A DNA stretch of 64,000 bases from Crocinitomicaceae bacterium (GTDB lineage Bacteria > Bacteroidota > Bacteroidia > Flavobacteriales_D > Crocinitomicaceae), in NCBI GenBank assembly GCA_030833845.1, contig JAURGK010000008.1:1-64000 (forward strand), read 5' to 3'. Numbering within the stretch: the stretch's first letter is position 1; the number at the start of each line of letters is the position of its first letter. The notes under the pieces were generated by a model. The model had not been told where the DNA came from. It did not search any database and worked only from the letters and a program-made list of their open reading frames with translations. This document shows positions 8,144 through 16,398 of this stretch, piece after piece. The translations under genes were made by a program, and so were the position numbers.

Positions 8144-8728
8144 TTAGTCGTTTGCTAAGGATTTCCTCATGAAAAAAATAGGGAAAGTGCTTGTTTGCAT
8201 TTGCTCATAGGTTTCAAATCCATAGCGCTCATAAATTATTCTATTTCTTGCGATGCTTGTTTCTGCAACAATTGCAGCTTGTTGCTTGTTGGCCAAATGA
8301 AATAAATCTTGGAGTAAGCCTCGTGCTGTCTTGCCTCCTAGGCCCATATCTGAAACTGCATAGAACCAAACATATAAATCTCCTGCTCCTAGCACTCTTT
8401 TTGATTTAACTTTTTTTTCTATGCGCATGATTTGAAAAATATGCCGAAGTTCAAAACAACGCAGCGCCATCCAAAGTTGCTTTCGTTTCTCCTTGGCATT
8501 CAATTCGAACTGAGCGCCATCAAATACAATCAATACCCCTTGTCTGTCTGCAGACAAGTAGAGGCCATTTCTGCTCAAAGCAATATCTACGACATAGGAT
8601 GCCAATAAATTTATTCTACGATCCCAATGCTTTTCCCCTAGCAAAAATCGCATGTGCGGATTGCTTACAAAAGCCTGTTTAAAAATCTCCTGAACAAGTG
8701 CTTTATCCTCCTTTTTGGCAAGTATCAT
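8144..8728 (-). CDS. GNAT family N-acetyltransferase
   Basis: This 194-residue protein fits the GNAT fold. The C-terminal half shows GDLYVWFYAVSDMGLGGKTARGLL, which covers the beta4 strand and the acetyl-CoA pyrophosphate loop (here GLGGKT), then AAIVAETSIARNRIIYERYGF, the typical strand and helix that end with a YxxxGF motif. The acceptor substrate is unknown. The gene sits between yigZ and the gamma-CA-like gene on the same strand, 104 bases after yigZ with a hairpin in between, so it may have its own transcription. Confidence 0.8.
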   Translation of the reverse strand: MILAKKEDKALVQEIFKQAFVSNPHMRFLLGEKHWDRRINLLASYVVDIALSRNGLYLSADRQGVLIVFDGAQFELNAKEKRKQLWMALRCFELRHIFQIMRIEKKVKSKRVLGAGDLYVWFYAVSDMGLGGKTARGLLQDLFHLANKQQAAIVAETSIARNRIIYERYGFETYEQMQTSTFPIFFMRKSLAND

Positions 8729-8794
8729 ATCAAGGCCAAAATTGATGGAGCTGTACGTATTTTACAAACCGTATTTAGCAAATCCATAGCTTCA

Positions 8795-8813
8795 AGTTGC
8801 GATTTTCGCAACT
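8795..8813. repeat. Perfect inverted repeat between yigZ and GNAT gene
   Basis: An 8-bp perfect stem (AGTTGCGA and complement) around a TTT loop lies 20 bases beyond the yigZ stop on the minus strand. There is no U tract after it, so it is a weak terminator or an mRNA-end structure. Confidence 0.5.
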
Positions 8814-8832
8814 CCGCAATAAAAAGGAAAAA

Positions 8833-9411
8833 TCAATCTAGTAGTTGGTCAAGCGATGCATTTATTGTAGCAGCTTTGTTTTTAGGGATGCGCAACTTTA
8901 GTTTGCAAACTTCCGAAAGGTCTTGTTGTAATATGGTGACCTTTTCACGCTTGATCAAGTCCATTACCAAATGCATTTGATGGTAAGGAAAAGTTAAATC
9001 TAATTCGACTTCTTCTTCTTTTTCTATGATTAAGGCATTCAACAAAGCTTCTTTGGCTGCCGTTCGGTAGGCATTGATGAGGCCACCAACGCCAAGATTG
9101 GTGCCACCATAGTATCTCACCACAGCGATAAGTACATCAGTAAGCTCAAAGGCCTGAATTTGACCTAAAATGGGAGGGCCAGCAGAATTCGAAGGTTCGC
9201 CATCATCAGAGGCACGATACAGCATTAAATCAGCTCCTAAACGAAATGCCGAACATACATGAACAGCCTGGTGATGCGCTTTTCGTTTCTCAGCAATAAA
9301 TGTCTTAACCTCAGCCTCTGATTGAATTGGAATAGCAAAGGCATAAAACTTAGATCCTTTTTCTTTGTAGAAGCCTTCGCTGGGTTGTGCTATTGTTTTA
9401 AAGGTGGCCAC
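8833..9411 (-). CDS. yigZ: YigZ/IMPACT family protein (UPF0029)
   Basis: This ~192-residue protein has the IMPACT N-terminal domain: GSKFYAFAIPIQSEAEVKTF, then HHQAVHVCSAFRLG, SDDGEPSNSAGPPILGQI and VVRYYGGTNLGVGGLINAYR, all strong family signatures, followed by a short ferredoxin-like C-terminal domain. Eukaryotic IMPACT modulates GCN2; the bacterial role is unknown, with translation or proline-peptidase links proposed. There is no ATG start: GTG codons at 9414 and 9411 compete. 9411 is preferred because it stands 4 bases after a near-consensus -7 element (TAACTTCG). Confidence 0.9.
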   Translation of the reverse strand: MATFKTIAQPSEGFYKEKGSKFYAFAIPIQSEAEVKTFIAEKRKAHHQAVHVCSAFRLGADLMLYRASDDGEPSNSAGPPILGQIQAFELTDVLIAVVRYYGGTNLGVGGLINAYRTAAKEALLNALIIEKEEEVELDLTFPYHQMHLVMDLIKREKVTILQQDLSEVCKLKLRIPKNKAATINASLDQLLD

Positions 9412-9436
9412 CACACGAAGTTAGCGCCATAATCTG

Positions 9437-9444
9437 TAATTTAG
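9437..9444 (+). promoter_or_regulatory. Probable -7 element, leaderless spacing, amylase gene
   Basis: TAATTTAG-GGCA-ATG has one mismatch to TAnnTTTG and a 4-base spacer. It is weak alone but fits the pattern at other genes. Confidence 0.35.
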
Positions 9445-9448
9445 GGCA

Positions 9449-10804
9449 ATGAAATTAAAATTTGCCGGATTTTATCTGCTTCTTCTCTCAATGATATCAT
9501 GTGGTGAAGATCCAATTACACCCACGCCCACGGGGCCTCAACAATACGGTACGCCGCTCAGTAACGTTCCAAATGTCGATAAAGCCACCATCTACGAAGT
9601 CAATTTAAGGGCCCAATCTAGCGAAGGGAATCTACAAGGGGTCATTGCTAAACTAGATCACATCAAAAGCTTGGGCACAAACATTATTTGGCTGATGCCT
9701 ATTTATGAGCAAGGCCAAATAAACAGCGTGGGCTCTCCATATTGTGTAAAAAACTACGAAAAAATTAGTCCAGAATATGGCTCTCTTGCTGACTTGCGCG
9801 CCCTAACAGATCAGGCCCATGCACTGGGCATGGCAGTGATTTTAGATTGGGTAGCCAATCATACTGCTTGGGATCATCCTTGGATTACAAGCCATCCAGA
9901 ATGGTACACCCAAAACAGCAGTGGACAAATCATCATACCTCCAGGTACCAATTGGAATGATGTTGCCGATTTGAATTTTGAACAAGCAGCTATGCGAAAG
10001 GAACAAATTGCAGCGATGAAATACTGGGTTTTGGAGGCCAATGTGGATGGGTTCCGATGTGATTACGCCGATGGTGTGCCTTTTGATTTCTGGAGTGAAG
10101 CCATTACAGCACTAAAAGCCCTCCCGGACAGAGATATCTTGATGCTCGCCGAAGGAAGCCGATCAGATCATTACCAAGCAGGCTTTGATTTAACTTACGG
10201 CTGGAATTACTACACTGCACTTAAAAACGTATGGAGCGGAAGCTCTACTTCAACACTCACAAGTACCAATCAGCTGGAATATAACAATATCCCGAGTGGT
10301 AAAGCAAAGGTACGATTCACCACCAATCACGACGAATCAGCCTGGGATGCCTCGCCCATGACCCTCTTCAATGGTAAAAATGGCGCCATGGCAGCAAGTG
10401 TTGTGAATATTTTTTCGGGGGGGGTGCCCCTTTTATATACAGGACAGGAGGTAGGTAAAACCGGAACAACTCCTTTTTTCAATAATTCAAATATCAACTG
10501 GCTTGCTAATGCAGATATGCTGGCAAACTACCAAAAATTGTATTCCATTTACAATCAAAATTCTGCAGCCCGGGGTAATAACATATCCTCGTACCAATTA
10601 TCTAATGATTTAGTTTGTTGGAAGAAAACAAATGGAGCCTCGTCAGTGCTTATTTTGGTCAATGTGAGAAATTCAAGTATCAATGTGTCAATCCCACCGG
10701 CACTTACGGGTAACTTCACTAATTTAATGTCAGGTGCAAGTGAAAGCATCAATACATCTTTGACACTTACCCCCTATGCCTACCGCATTTATCAAATGAA
10801 TTAA
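9449..10804 (+). CDS. GH13 alpha-amylase family lipoprotein
   Basis: The protein begins with a lipoprotein signal (lipobox SMISC, Cys18) followed by a proline/threonine linker, so it should be anchored to a membrane and may be surface exposed. The (beta/alpha)8 catalytic domain carries the four GH13 regions: DWVANH (133-138), GFRCDYAD (201-208, nucleophile Asp205), LAEGS (acid/base Glu235) and TNHDE (292-296). A short beta domain ends the protein. It would hydrolyse alpha-1,4-glucans outside the cytoplasm. No SusC/SusD pair or other glycan genes are near, so it is not in a typical polysaccharide utilisation locus. Confidence 0.93.
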   Translation: MKLKFAGFYLLLLSMISCGEDPITPTPTGPQQYGTPLSNVPNVDKATIYEVNLRAQSSEGNLQGVIAKLDHIKSLGTNIIWLMPIYEQGQINSVGSPYCVKNYEKISPEYGSLADLRALTDQAHALGMAVILDWVANHTAWDHPWITSHPEWYTQNSSGQIIIPPGTNWNDVADLNFEQAAMRKEQIAAMKYWVLEANVDGFRCDYADGVPFDFWSEAITALKALPDRDILMLAEGSRSDHYQAGFDLTYGWNYYTALKNVWSGSSTSTLTSTNQLEYNNIPSGKAKVRFTTNHDESAWDASPMTLFNGKNGAMAASVVNIFSGGVPLLYTGQEVGKTGTTPFFNNSNINWLANADMLANYQKLYSIYNQNSAARGNNISSYQLSNDLVCWKKTNGASSVLILVNVRNSSINVSIPPALTGNFTNLMSGASESINTSLTLTPYAYRIYQMN

Positions 10805-10814
10805 ATTTTTTACA

Positions 10815-11669
10815 ATGAAATTTCTGTTTTTAGTTTTTCTATTTCCTCTTTTCACTTTAGGGCAAGTCAGCAAAAAACCCGTTGTTTATGATGTGGTGCA
10901 CCTCAAAAACGGAAAGGTGTTGTTTGGTGAAATCATAGAATTTGCTCAAAAAGACGGAGACCTTACCTTCAAAGATCAATACAATCGCATGTATTCCTTG
11001 TCCAGAGAAATGTATGACTATTTTGAAGAAGATAAAGTATATCAAAAACGTATTAAAAACGTAGATTCATTGGTGCGCCCAAGAAAAATTGATGAATTTG
11101 ACTTTCATGTCGGTCTAAGCATGCTCATGGCTGGCTATGATCAAGGTTTTATCGCGGACGCCAATTATGTGGACAATTACAGCAATGGCATGTACTATGA
11201 ACTGCCTACTTGCCTTTCTTTGGGAGCGGGTAAGTATTTTCATAGACAACACTACCTTGGCCTCGGATTAGATCTGACGGCCATTGGTTGGCCCAGTTCT
11301 ATATCGCAATTTAGCGCTAACTATCGCTTTCAATACGATGCCATGAATAGCAATGTGGCTAGGTATATTCCTATATCATTAGGGCTTCAAAACATGACCT
11401 CATTAGAATATTTTGACGTGCCCGATTTAACAATGCCTCCTTTTCCTAGTACCATTCAAAAACAATTTGAAACCAACGTTTCAAGCTTGAATCTAGGTAT
11501 TGGTCATGGTTTTTCTTTTATAGGAAAGGATTTGCATTATTTCAATTTAGAAATCATGTTATACAAAGGAATATGGAGTCGTTACTCTTTTATTACCAAT
11601 GAATTGTATTTACCTAATTTGAATTATAAAACAGCTGGTGCTCAGTTAAAATTGAGTTATCATTTCTAA
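10815..11669 (+). CDS. Uncharacterised secreted protein
   Basis: Nothing in this 284-residue protein allows a firm family call. It has a signal peptide (about 1-16, MKFLFLVFLFPLFTLG). Residues ~27-60 (VVHLKNGKVLFGEIIEF, then KDQYNRMYSL) resemble a small beta domain seen at the start of many Bacteroidota envelope proteins. The rest alternates aromatic and glycine-rich strands and ends in LKLSYHF with a terminal Phe, which suggests an outer-membrane beta-barrel. It follows the amylase gene by 10 bases and may be co-transcribed with it. Barrel topology is inference. Confidence 0.7.
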   Translation: MKFLFLVFLFPLFTLGQVSKKPVVYDVVHLKNGKVLFGEIIEFAQKDGDLTFKDQYNRMYSLSREMYDYFEEDKVYQKRIKNVDSLVRPRKIDEFDFHVGLSMLMAGYDQGFIADANYVDNYSNGMYYELPTCLSLGAGKYFHRQHYLGLGLDLTAIGWPSSISQFSANYRFQYDAMNSNVARYIPISLGLQNMTSLEYFDVPDLTMPPFPSTIQKQFETNVSSLNLGIGHGFSFIGKDLHYFNLEIMLYKGIWSRYSFITNELYLPNLNYKTAGAQLKLSYHF

Positions 11670-11689
11670 ATTAATTGTAATTTAAGTGG

Positions 11690-12160
11690 ATGGAAGTACT
11701 TTGGTCCATTCTTGGTTTTTTCTTGTTGCTTTTTGGGTTAATCGGCAGTGTTTTGCCTGTAATACCTGGCCCTCCGATAGCATTTGGAGGCATGCTGCTC
11801 ATTCATTTCCTTAGTAAACATGAATTCTCTTGGCAAGTTTTAATTGCTTTTGGTATCCTCACTTTGCTCATCACAATCCTAGACTTTTATCTCCCGATCT
11901 GGAGCACTCGTAAGTTTGGTGGAAGTAAGGCCGGTCAATGGGGGGCAACCATTGGTGTATTATTGGGCTTGTTTATTGGGCCTTGGGGAGTGGTATTCGG
12001 GCCGCTTGTTGGTGCCTACGTAGGTGAACTCGTTGTTGGAAGAAATAATCAAGAAGCATGGCGTTCAGCAAAGGGCGCATTTCTAGGTTTTTTATTGGGT
12101 ACAGGATTGAAACTGATGCTTGTTGGCGCCATGCTTTGGTTTGCACTTTCATTGTTTTAA
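11690..12160 (+). CDS. DUF456 family membrane protein
   Basis: This 156-residue protein has about four hydrophobic segments with glycine-rich turns (GLIGSVLPVIPGPPIAFGGMLL at the N-terminus, RKFGGSKAGQWGATIGVLLG, and GAFLGFLLGTGLKLMLVGAM), the pattern of the DUF456 family. Function is unknown. The conserved PVIPGPP motif sits in the first loop. It starts 20 bases after the previous gene; a poor -7-like TAATTTAA stands 4 bases before the ATG. Confidence 0.85.
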   Translation: MEVLWSILGFFLLLFGLIGSVLPVIPGPPIAFGGMLLIHFLSKHEFSWQVLIAFGILTLLITILDFYLPIWSTRKFGGSKAGQWGATIGVLLGLFIGPWGVVFGPLVGAYVGELVVGRNNQEAWRSAKGAFLGFLLGTGLKLMLVGAMLWFALSLF

Positions 12161-12170
12161 CTTACCTTAG
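12140..12170 (+). promoter_or_regulatory. Promoter for the ankyrin gene inside the DUF456 3' end
   Basis: TTTG at 12140-12143, 19 bases, then TACCTTAG at 12163-12170 (one mismatch to TAnnTTTG), 6 bases before the ATG at 12177. Spacing fits the Bacteroidota consensus. Confidence 0.45.
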
Positions 12171-12176
12171 TCAATA

Positions 12177-12704
12177 ATGAAGCAGTTACTCATATTATTT
12201 TGCCTTTGTTTGAGTAATGGTATCCTAAGTCAGAATGTATTTGACATTGCTAGGTCTGGCACAAAAAGTCAGATGGAAACCTACTTAGATTTACACCCCG
12301 CAGACCTCAATATCAAATCTGAACATGGGGCTAGTCCTTTTTTATTGGCCGCCTACAGGGGAAATAACGAAGTTGCACTCTTGCTTATTGAAAAAGGAGC
12401 AGATTTAACATACTGTTATGCTGAAGGTGCAGCCATCTATGCGCTCATTTACAAAAATAATCTGCCTTTACTTGATGAAATTCTCAAGCGTGGCGTGAAC
12501 CCAAACGATACTTGTCAATTTGAACAAATGGGCTACCCTCTACATTTTGCGCTAAGTCTTCAAAAAATTGAAGCCGTAGAACTATTGCTTAAATATAATG
12601 CACGGACAGATATTTTAGATCCGCAACAAAGAACAATTCCACAACTTTTAAAGTTATACAACAACAAGAATTTAAATGACCTCTTTGAAAAATATGAAAA
12701 ATAG
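12177..12704 (+). CDS. Secreted ankyrin-repeat protein
   Basis: The 175-residue protein has a signal peptide (about 1-18, LLILFCLCLSNGILSQ) and three to four ankyrin repeats: HGASPFLLAAYRGNNEVALLLIEKGAD, AIYALIYKNNLPLLDEILKRGV and YPLHFALSLQKIEAVELLLKYNA segments carry the typical helix-turn-helix pattern. It would be a periplasmic protein-binding module with an unknown partner. It overlaps the next gene by 11 bases, so translation of the two is likely coupled. Confidence 0.8.
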   Translation: MKQLLILFCLCLSNGILSQNVFDIARSGTKSQMETYLDLHPADLNIKSEHGASPFLLAAYRGNNEVALLLIEKGADLTYCYAEGAAIYALIYKNNLPLLDEILKRGVNPNDTCQFEQMGYPLHFALSLQKIEAVELLLKYNARTDILDPQQRTIPQLLKLYNNKNLNDLFEKYEK

Positions 12705-14385
12705 AATCTTATTCATTTGCATTATTGTATTGGGACTCCAACAAGCATTTGGGCAAATTTACACCACTGGCACCGTTAATTTAAGTTCTACCAGCGGCTT
12801 GGCTATGACCGCTAAAATTGATATTGGAACCCAGGTAAATTTAACTTTAACAGGGCCGGCAGGGCGCTGGTTTGCGCTCGGATTCAATGCAAGCTCTATG
12901 ACCAACGGAACAGATGTGGTTGGTGTTCATAGCGCCAGCACCTTATCGGCATTTGATTGTAAATTAATAGGGTTTAGCGCGCCGGTTGCAGATCCTATGC
13001 AAAATTGGACGATCAATACTGATGTTGTAAGCGGAGGGGTGCGTACCATAACGGCATCTCGCCCCCTCAATACCGGAGATGCCAACGACTTTGTTTTTCC
13101 TTCTGCACCCTCATCTATGAGTCTTATTTGGGCGAGGTCAGGCGCTGCTACCTTCAGTTATAGCAATCATGGTGGATCAAACAGGGGCGTAGTTACGGTT
13201 GGTTTTACACAGGTATCCCCGCCTGCAGCACCCACTGGAGCAGCAAACCAAACATTTTGTACAGGTGCAACCTTGGCACAAATTGTGGCTGTTGGAACCT
13301 CAATTCAATGGTATGCTACTCCAACAGGAGGTCAGCCTTTGCCCGCCAATACGCCACTCATCAACGGAAATACATATTATGCTACTCAAATCGTTAATGG
13401 ATTAGAATCAACAAACCGCTTGGCTGTGTCTATCACACTCAATACAGTGCCAGCCGCACCTTCTACCATTGCTGGTGCTCTTGATTTTTGTTATTCTTCA
13501 AGTAGCCAAGTTTATAGCATAACTAATGTTGTTGGTGCAACTAGCTATTTATGGACCTTGCCAAATGGCGCCTCTGGCACAAGTACCAGCCCATCCATTG
13601 ACCTCCAATTTAATCAGAGTTTTCAAAGTGGCTCCCTTAGTGTAGTTGCCATAAATAGTTGTGGGCAAAGTGGTCCGTCTACCATTTTGATCAATCAACA
13701 TATGGCCTCCAACACTGTTTTAAATATCAATACTTGCAATGCCTACACATTCAACGGTCAGAACTATTCACAAAGTGGCACTTATGACTTTCAAGGATCT
13801 ACAATTTGGGGATGTGATTCTATTGTTACCCTGAATCTGACAATTTCACCGGTTATCGAAACAAATTTTTCCGATAATGCTTGTGGTTCTTACCCATGGA
13901 ATGGCCAGACTTATTTCACAAGTGGAGTATATACCGACACCCTACAAACAACGTCTGGATGTGATTCTATTGTCACTTTAAATTTAAATGTTTATCCAAT
14001 TGAGGCCATTCTTATAGACAGCACTGTTCTTGATTTATTTGTCTGGAACGGAACTCAATATACCACCTCAGGTACCTATACACAGAATTTCACCTCAGTA
14101 CATGGTTGTGATAGCACTGTCACTATTGATCTCATTATTGAAGATAGTGGCTTATTGGACTTCAATAAAAAATATAGCATGAGTCCAAATCCAGTTAAAA
14201 AAACTGAAATAATTTTTATCAAAGGCCTATTTCAAAAAGTAGATTACAGCATTGTAAATTTACTTGGAGAGAAAATGCAAGAAGGATCTACAACAGGACA
14301 AATTATTTTAAACAATTCAATTCAAATGGGCTCCTACCTCATTGTTATTGAAGGTAAATCGTATCAAATTTCCATTATTGATTAA
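12694..14385 (+). CDS. DOMON-domain T9SS type A secreted protein
   Basis: A signal peptide (MKNRILFICIIVLGLQQAFG) leads into a DOMON-like domain (about 22-172: GRWFALGFNASSM, VVGVHSAS, NWTIN, ITASRPLNTGD), a fold that binds haem or sugars. Then come an Ig-like domain (177-251), a PKD-like domain (252-339), three ~42-residue repeats each ending GCDSxVTLxL (346-484) and a T9SS type A sorting domain (492-563, SPNPVKK). It should be exported and attached to the cell surface. The ATG at 12694 is chosen over 12676 because it starts the signal peptide cleanly. Its stop overlaps the crtY-blh stop by 4 bases. Confidence 0.85.
   Translation: MKNRILFICIIVLGLQQAFGQIYTTGTVNLSSTSGLAMTAKIDIGTQVNLTLTGPAGRWFALGFNASSMTNGTDVVGVHSASTLSAFDCKLIGFSAPVADPMQNWTINTDVVSGGVRTITASRPLNTGDANDFVFPSAPSSMSLIWARSGAATFSYSNHGGSNRGVVTVGFTQVSPPAAPTGAANQTFCTGATLAQIVAVGTSIQWYATPTGGQPLPANTPLINGNTYYATQIVNGLESTNRLAVSITLNTVPAAPSTIAGALDFCYSSSSQVYSITNVVGATSYLWTLPNGASGTSTSPSIDLQFNQSFQSGSLSVVAINSCGQSGPSTILINQHMASNTVLNINTCNAYTFNGQNYSQSGTYDFQGSTIWGCDSIVTLNLTISPVIETNFSDNACGSYPWNGQTYFTSGVYTDTLQTTSGCDSIVTLNLNVYPIEAILIDSTVLDLFVWNGTQYTTSGTYTQNFTSVHGCDSTVTIDLIIEDSGLLDFNKKYSMSPNPVKKTEIIFIKGLFQKVDYSIVNLLGEKMQEGSTTGQIILNNSIQMGSYLIVIEGKSYQISIID
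13729..14145 (+). repeat. Three in-frame GCDS module repeats
   Basis: Three protein-level repeats of about 42 residues share the pattern NGxxYxxSGxYxxxxxxxxGCDSxVTLxL. A related single copy stands just before the sorting domain of the LamG protein at 21358-21483. Confidence 0.8.
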
Positions 14386-16340
14386 GGCTCTTTGTGCTCA
14401 TTATAACTTTGATGCATGTACCAAACATGCGGGAAACTTAAGGCGGAAAGAAATATAAATACAAGTCCCCAATTTGGGTCAGGATTCAATGCATAGTAAA
14501 GTGCAAATAACATGAATGCACCCAAGGTAAACGGCAAAGCTTGTTTCCACATCTGCAATGTTGTCATTTCTAATTTATTTTTCAAATGACCCCAACCATA
14601 CAAGCTGTGTTGAAAAACAAAATAGACGCCAAAGGCTTGAATCAAAGGCAAGCAACTTGCCAAAAACAAAAATAAAATTGTTTTGAGCATATTGAAATGG
14701 CCTCGGTGGTCATTGTAGTACCATGCAATGATTGCCATAAGCCCAAGACCGATTGGTCCAATAAACATGAGGTCTTGATGAATAGTTAAAGGGGCATTGA
14801 TTCGCATCTGACCTAAAATTAGCGTTGTTTGATCCCAATGCGCCAACAGCACGAATCCAAGGACGAATAAGCCCCAAAAAAAACTCGCCAAACCCGTTTG
14901 TTGTTTCCATTGATCAAAATCTGCTTGGCCAAAATGCCATGCCGTATAGCCTAGAAATATGACCAACGCCAAAGGAGCTGCAAATTTCCAAAGCAATAGC
15001 ATTATGCTTCCAAGCGCGAGATATTTGAATATGAATTTCCAGAATCCTGATGAGCGAAATGTGTGATTAGGCAAGTGATCAAGGGCGCCATGTGGAATAC
15101 CAACGGTGAAAAGTCCAAGTATCAAACAAAAATAACTTAAGGCCTGTAAGTGAAAAATATTAAAAATAAGCAGAAGAAAAGTAATCAAAATGGTCCCATT
15201 TCCTTCTTTAAACTTGTAAAGTGCCTGATACAACAGATCATTGAATGCCGCCACAACAAAAGGTAATATTGGCAATGAGGACATAATGCGTAAATCTTGC
15301 AGGAGTGAACTTCTTTCATCTAAAAAGTCAAGAATATACCGGGCGTGGTTTTTTTCAAAAAGTTGGCTGAAAATCTGCTTTCCAAGCTGTGGTTTTTTGG
15401 CCAATATTTGAAGCAAAAGGCGGTCATAGAATACAAAGCGTGAAGCACTTTTGCGACGTGCAATATGCTTTGTCTTGTTTTGAATTGATGCAACAATTGA
15501 TTGGGCATCAGTTAAACTGCGAACAAATGAATACCCAGTACTTGGCTTAAGTTGCCCACTCCCAGCGCCCGTTCTAATCCAATTTGGTGGTAAATTTTCA
15601 TTTTGTAAGCGCCCACTGCACATGGGAATGCAACCCTTCTCTTCTTCCAAAACTTGGTAGCTAGTTTTATGCTCAGCCAAATAATCAGTAATGATTTTTT
15701 GTGCCTCGTGTTCAGTGATTGGCTCTTGTCCAAAACGCGTGGGTTCCAACAATGCTTGGTTCTTAGTAAAAGGCAAGACATACAAGAACTGGGTTTGCTC
15801 ATGCTGAGGGATTGCAAAATCCATCATGGTAAAGGTCTGAGGGTCAAAGATTTCCTCTTTGGTTTGTACAATGCAGCCATAAAAGCTTTGATGCAACCTT
15901 ACTTCGTTGGCTTTTAAATTTTGAAATTTCGGAGGGCGACTGTCAAAAACCCAAGTGGCTAATTGTCTATTGGCGTTATCTAGCGCTTGTGCCTTCCAAA
16001 CTACCTCATATTGCAAAAGTAGTTTCTTTACATGGGCATAAAACACATCTGCCCTGAGGTAAAAATATTTCTTATTACTTAATTCTTTCGGTGTTAAATT
16101 GTTGATTTTCAAACTATCCCAACTAAACGAAACCAAAGTATCGAGTTGATAGGCATTTAGTTTTTCTGGCTCAAGCCAAAAGCAAAAAGTACGGTCATTG
16201 GCTATTTTTTCTGAGGGCTCATAAACCAAAATGCGTTTGTTTTCAAGCAAACCAAGCCTGTGCAATTCAACAAAAACTAATGAATTGGCACAACCCATGC
16301 CAATGAAGGCAAAATCAAAAGATGGTATTGGTTCAGACAA
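14382..16340 (-). CDS. Lycopene beta-cyclase / beta-carotene 15,15'-dioxygenase fusion (CrtY-Blh)
   Basis: This 652-residue protein joins two consecutive carotenoid enzymes. Residues 1-370 are a CrtY-type lycopene beta-cyclase: FAD-binding FAFIGMGCANS (11-20), NDRTFCFW (48-55), KPSTGYSF (265-272) and a C-terminal FYDRLLLQIL. Residues ~380-652 are a Brp/Blh membrane dioxygenase with helices and the histidine motifs GIPHGALDH (414-422), WHFGQADF (468-475), FQHSLYGWGH (576-585) and FPHVWYMHQ (636-644), the likely iron ligands. The product pathway is lycopene to beta-carotene to retinal at the inner membrane. No in-frame ATG or GTG exists between an upstream stop and the body of the protein, so TTG at 16340 is the start. 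There is no internal stop or frameshift between the halves. Confidence 0.92.
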   Translation of the reverse strand: MSEPIPSFDFAFIGMGCANSLVFVELHRLGLLENKRILVYEPSEKIANDRTFCFWLEPEKLNAYQLDTLVSFSWDSLKINNLTPKELSNKKYFYLRADVFYAHVKKLLLQYEVVWKAQALDNANRQLATWVFDSRPPKFQNLKANEVRLHQSFYGCIVQTKEEIFDPQTFTMMDFAIPQHEQTQFLYVLPFTKNQALLEPTRFGQEPITEHEAQKIITDYLAEHKTSYQVLEEEKGCIPMCSGRLQNENLPPNWIRTGAGSGQLKPSTGYSFVRSLTDAQSIVASIQNKTKHIARRKSASRFVFYDRLLLQILAKKPQLGKQIFSQLFEKNHARYILDFLDERSSLLQDLRIMSSLPILPFVVAAFNDLLYQALYKFKEGNGTILITFLLLIFNIFHLQALSYFCLILGLFTVGIPHGALDHLPNHTFRSSGFWKFIFKYLALGSIMLLLWKFAAPLALVIFLGYTAWHFGQADFDQWKQQTGLASFFWGLFVLGFVLLAHWDQTTLILGQMRINAPLTIHQDLMFIGPIGLGLMAIIAWYYNDHRGHFNMLKTILFLFLASCLPLIQAFGVYFVFQHSLYGWGHLKNKLEMTTLQMWKQALPFTLGAFMLFALYYALNPDPNWGLVFIFLSALSFPHVWYMHQSYNEHKEP

Positions 16341-16352
16341 ATAGGTGTTTTA

Positions 16353-16368
16353 GGTTATAAATATAACC
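16353..16368. promoter_or_regulatory. Palindrome overlapping the crtY-blh -7 element
   Basis: A perfect 7-bp inverted repeat with a 2-bp centre (GGTTATA-AA-TATAACC). On the minus strand it contains TATATTTA (16358-16365), one mismatch from TAnnTTTG, which ends 17 bases before the TTG start. A protein bound here would cover the promoter. Confidence 0.5.
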
Positions 16369-16373
16369 TTTTG

Positions 16374-16395
16374 AAATTCAAATTGTTTTGAATTT
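16374..16395. repeat. AT-rich inverted repeat after mscS gene
   Basis: A 9-bp perfect stem (AAATTCAAA and complement) around TTGT lies 4 bases beyond the MscS gene stop on the minus strand. It is AT-rich and lacks a following U tract; it may mark an mRNA end or be an operator. Confidence 0.4.
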
Positions 16396-16398
16396 ATT

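Noticed and set aside
11678-11685. TAATTTAA before the DUF456 gene as a leaderless promoter
   Set aside because: Two mismatches in an AT-rich gap make it too weak, although the spacer is 4.
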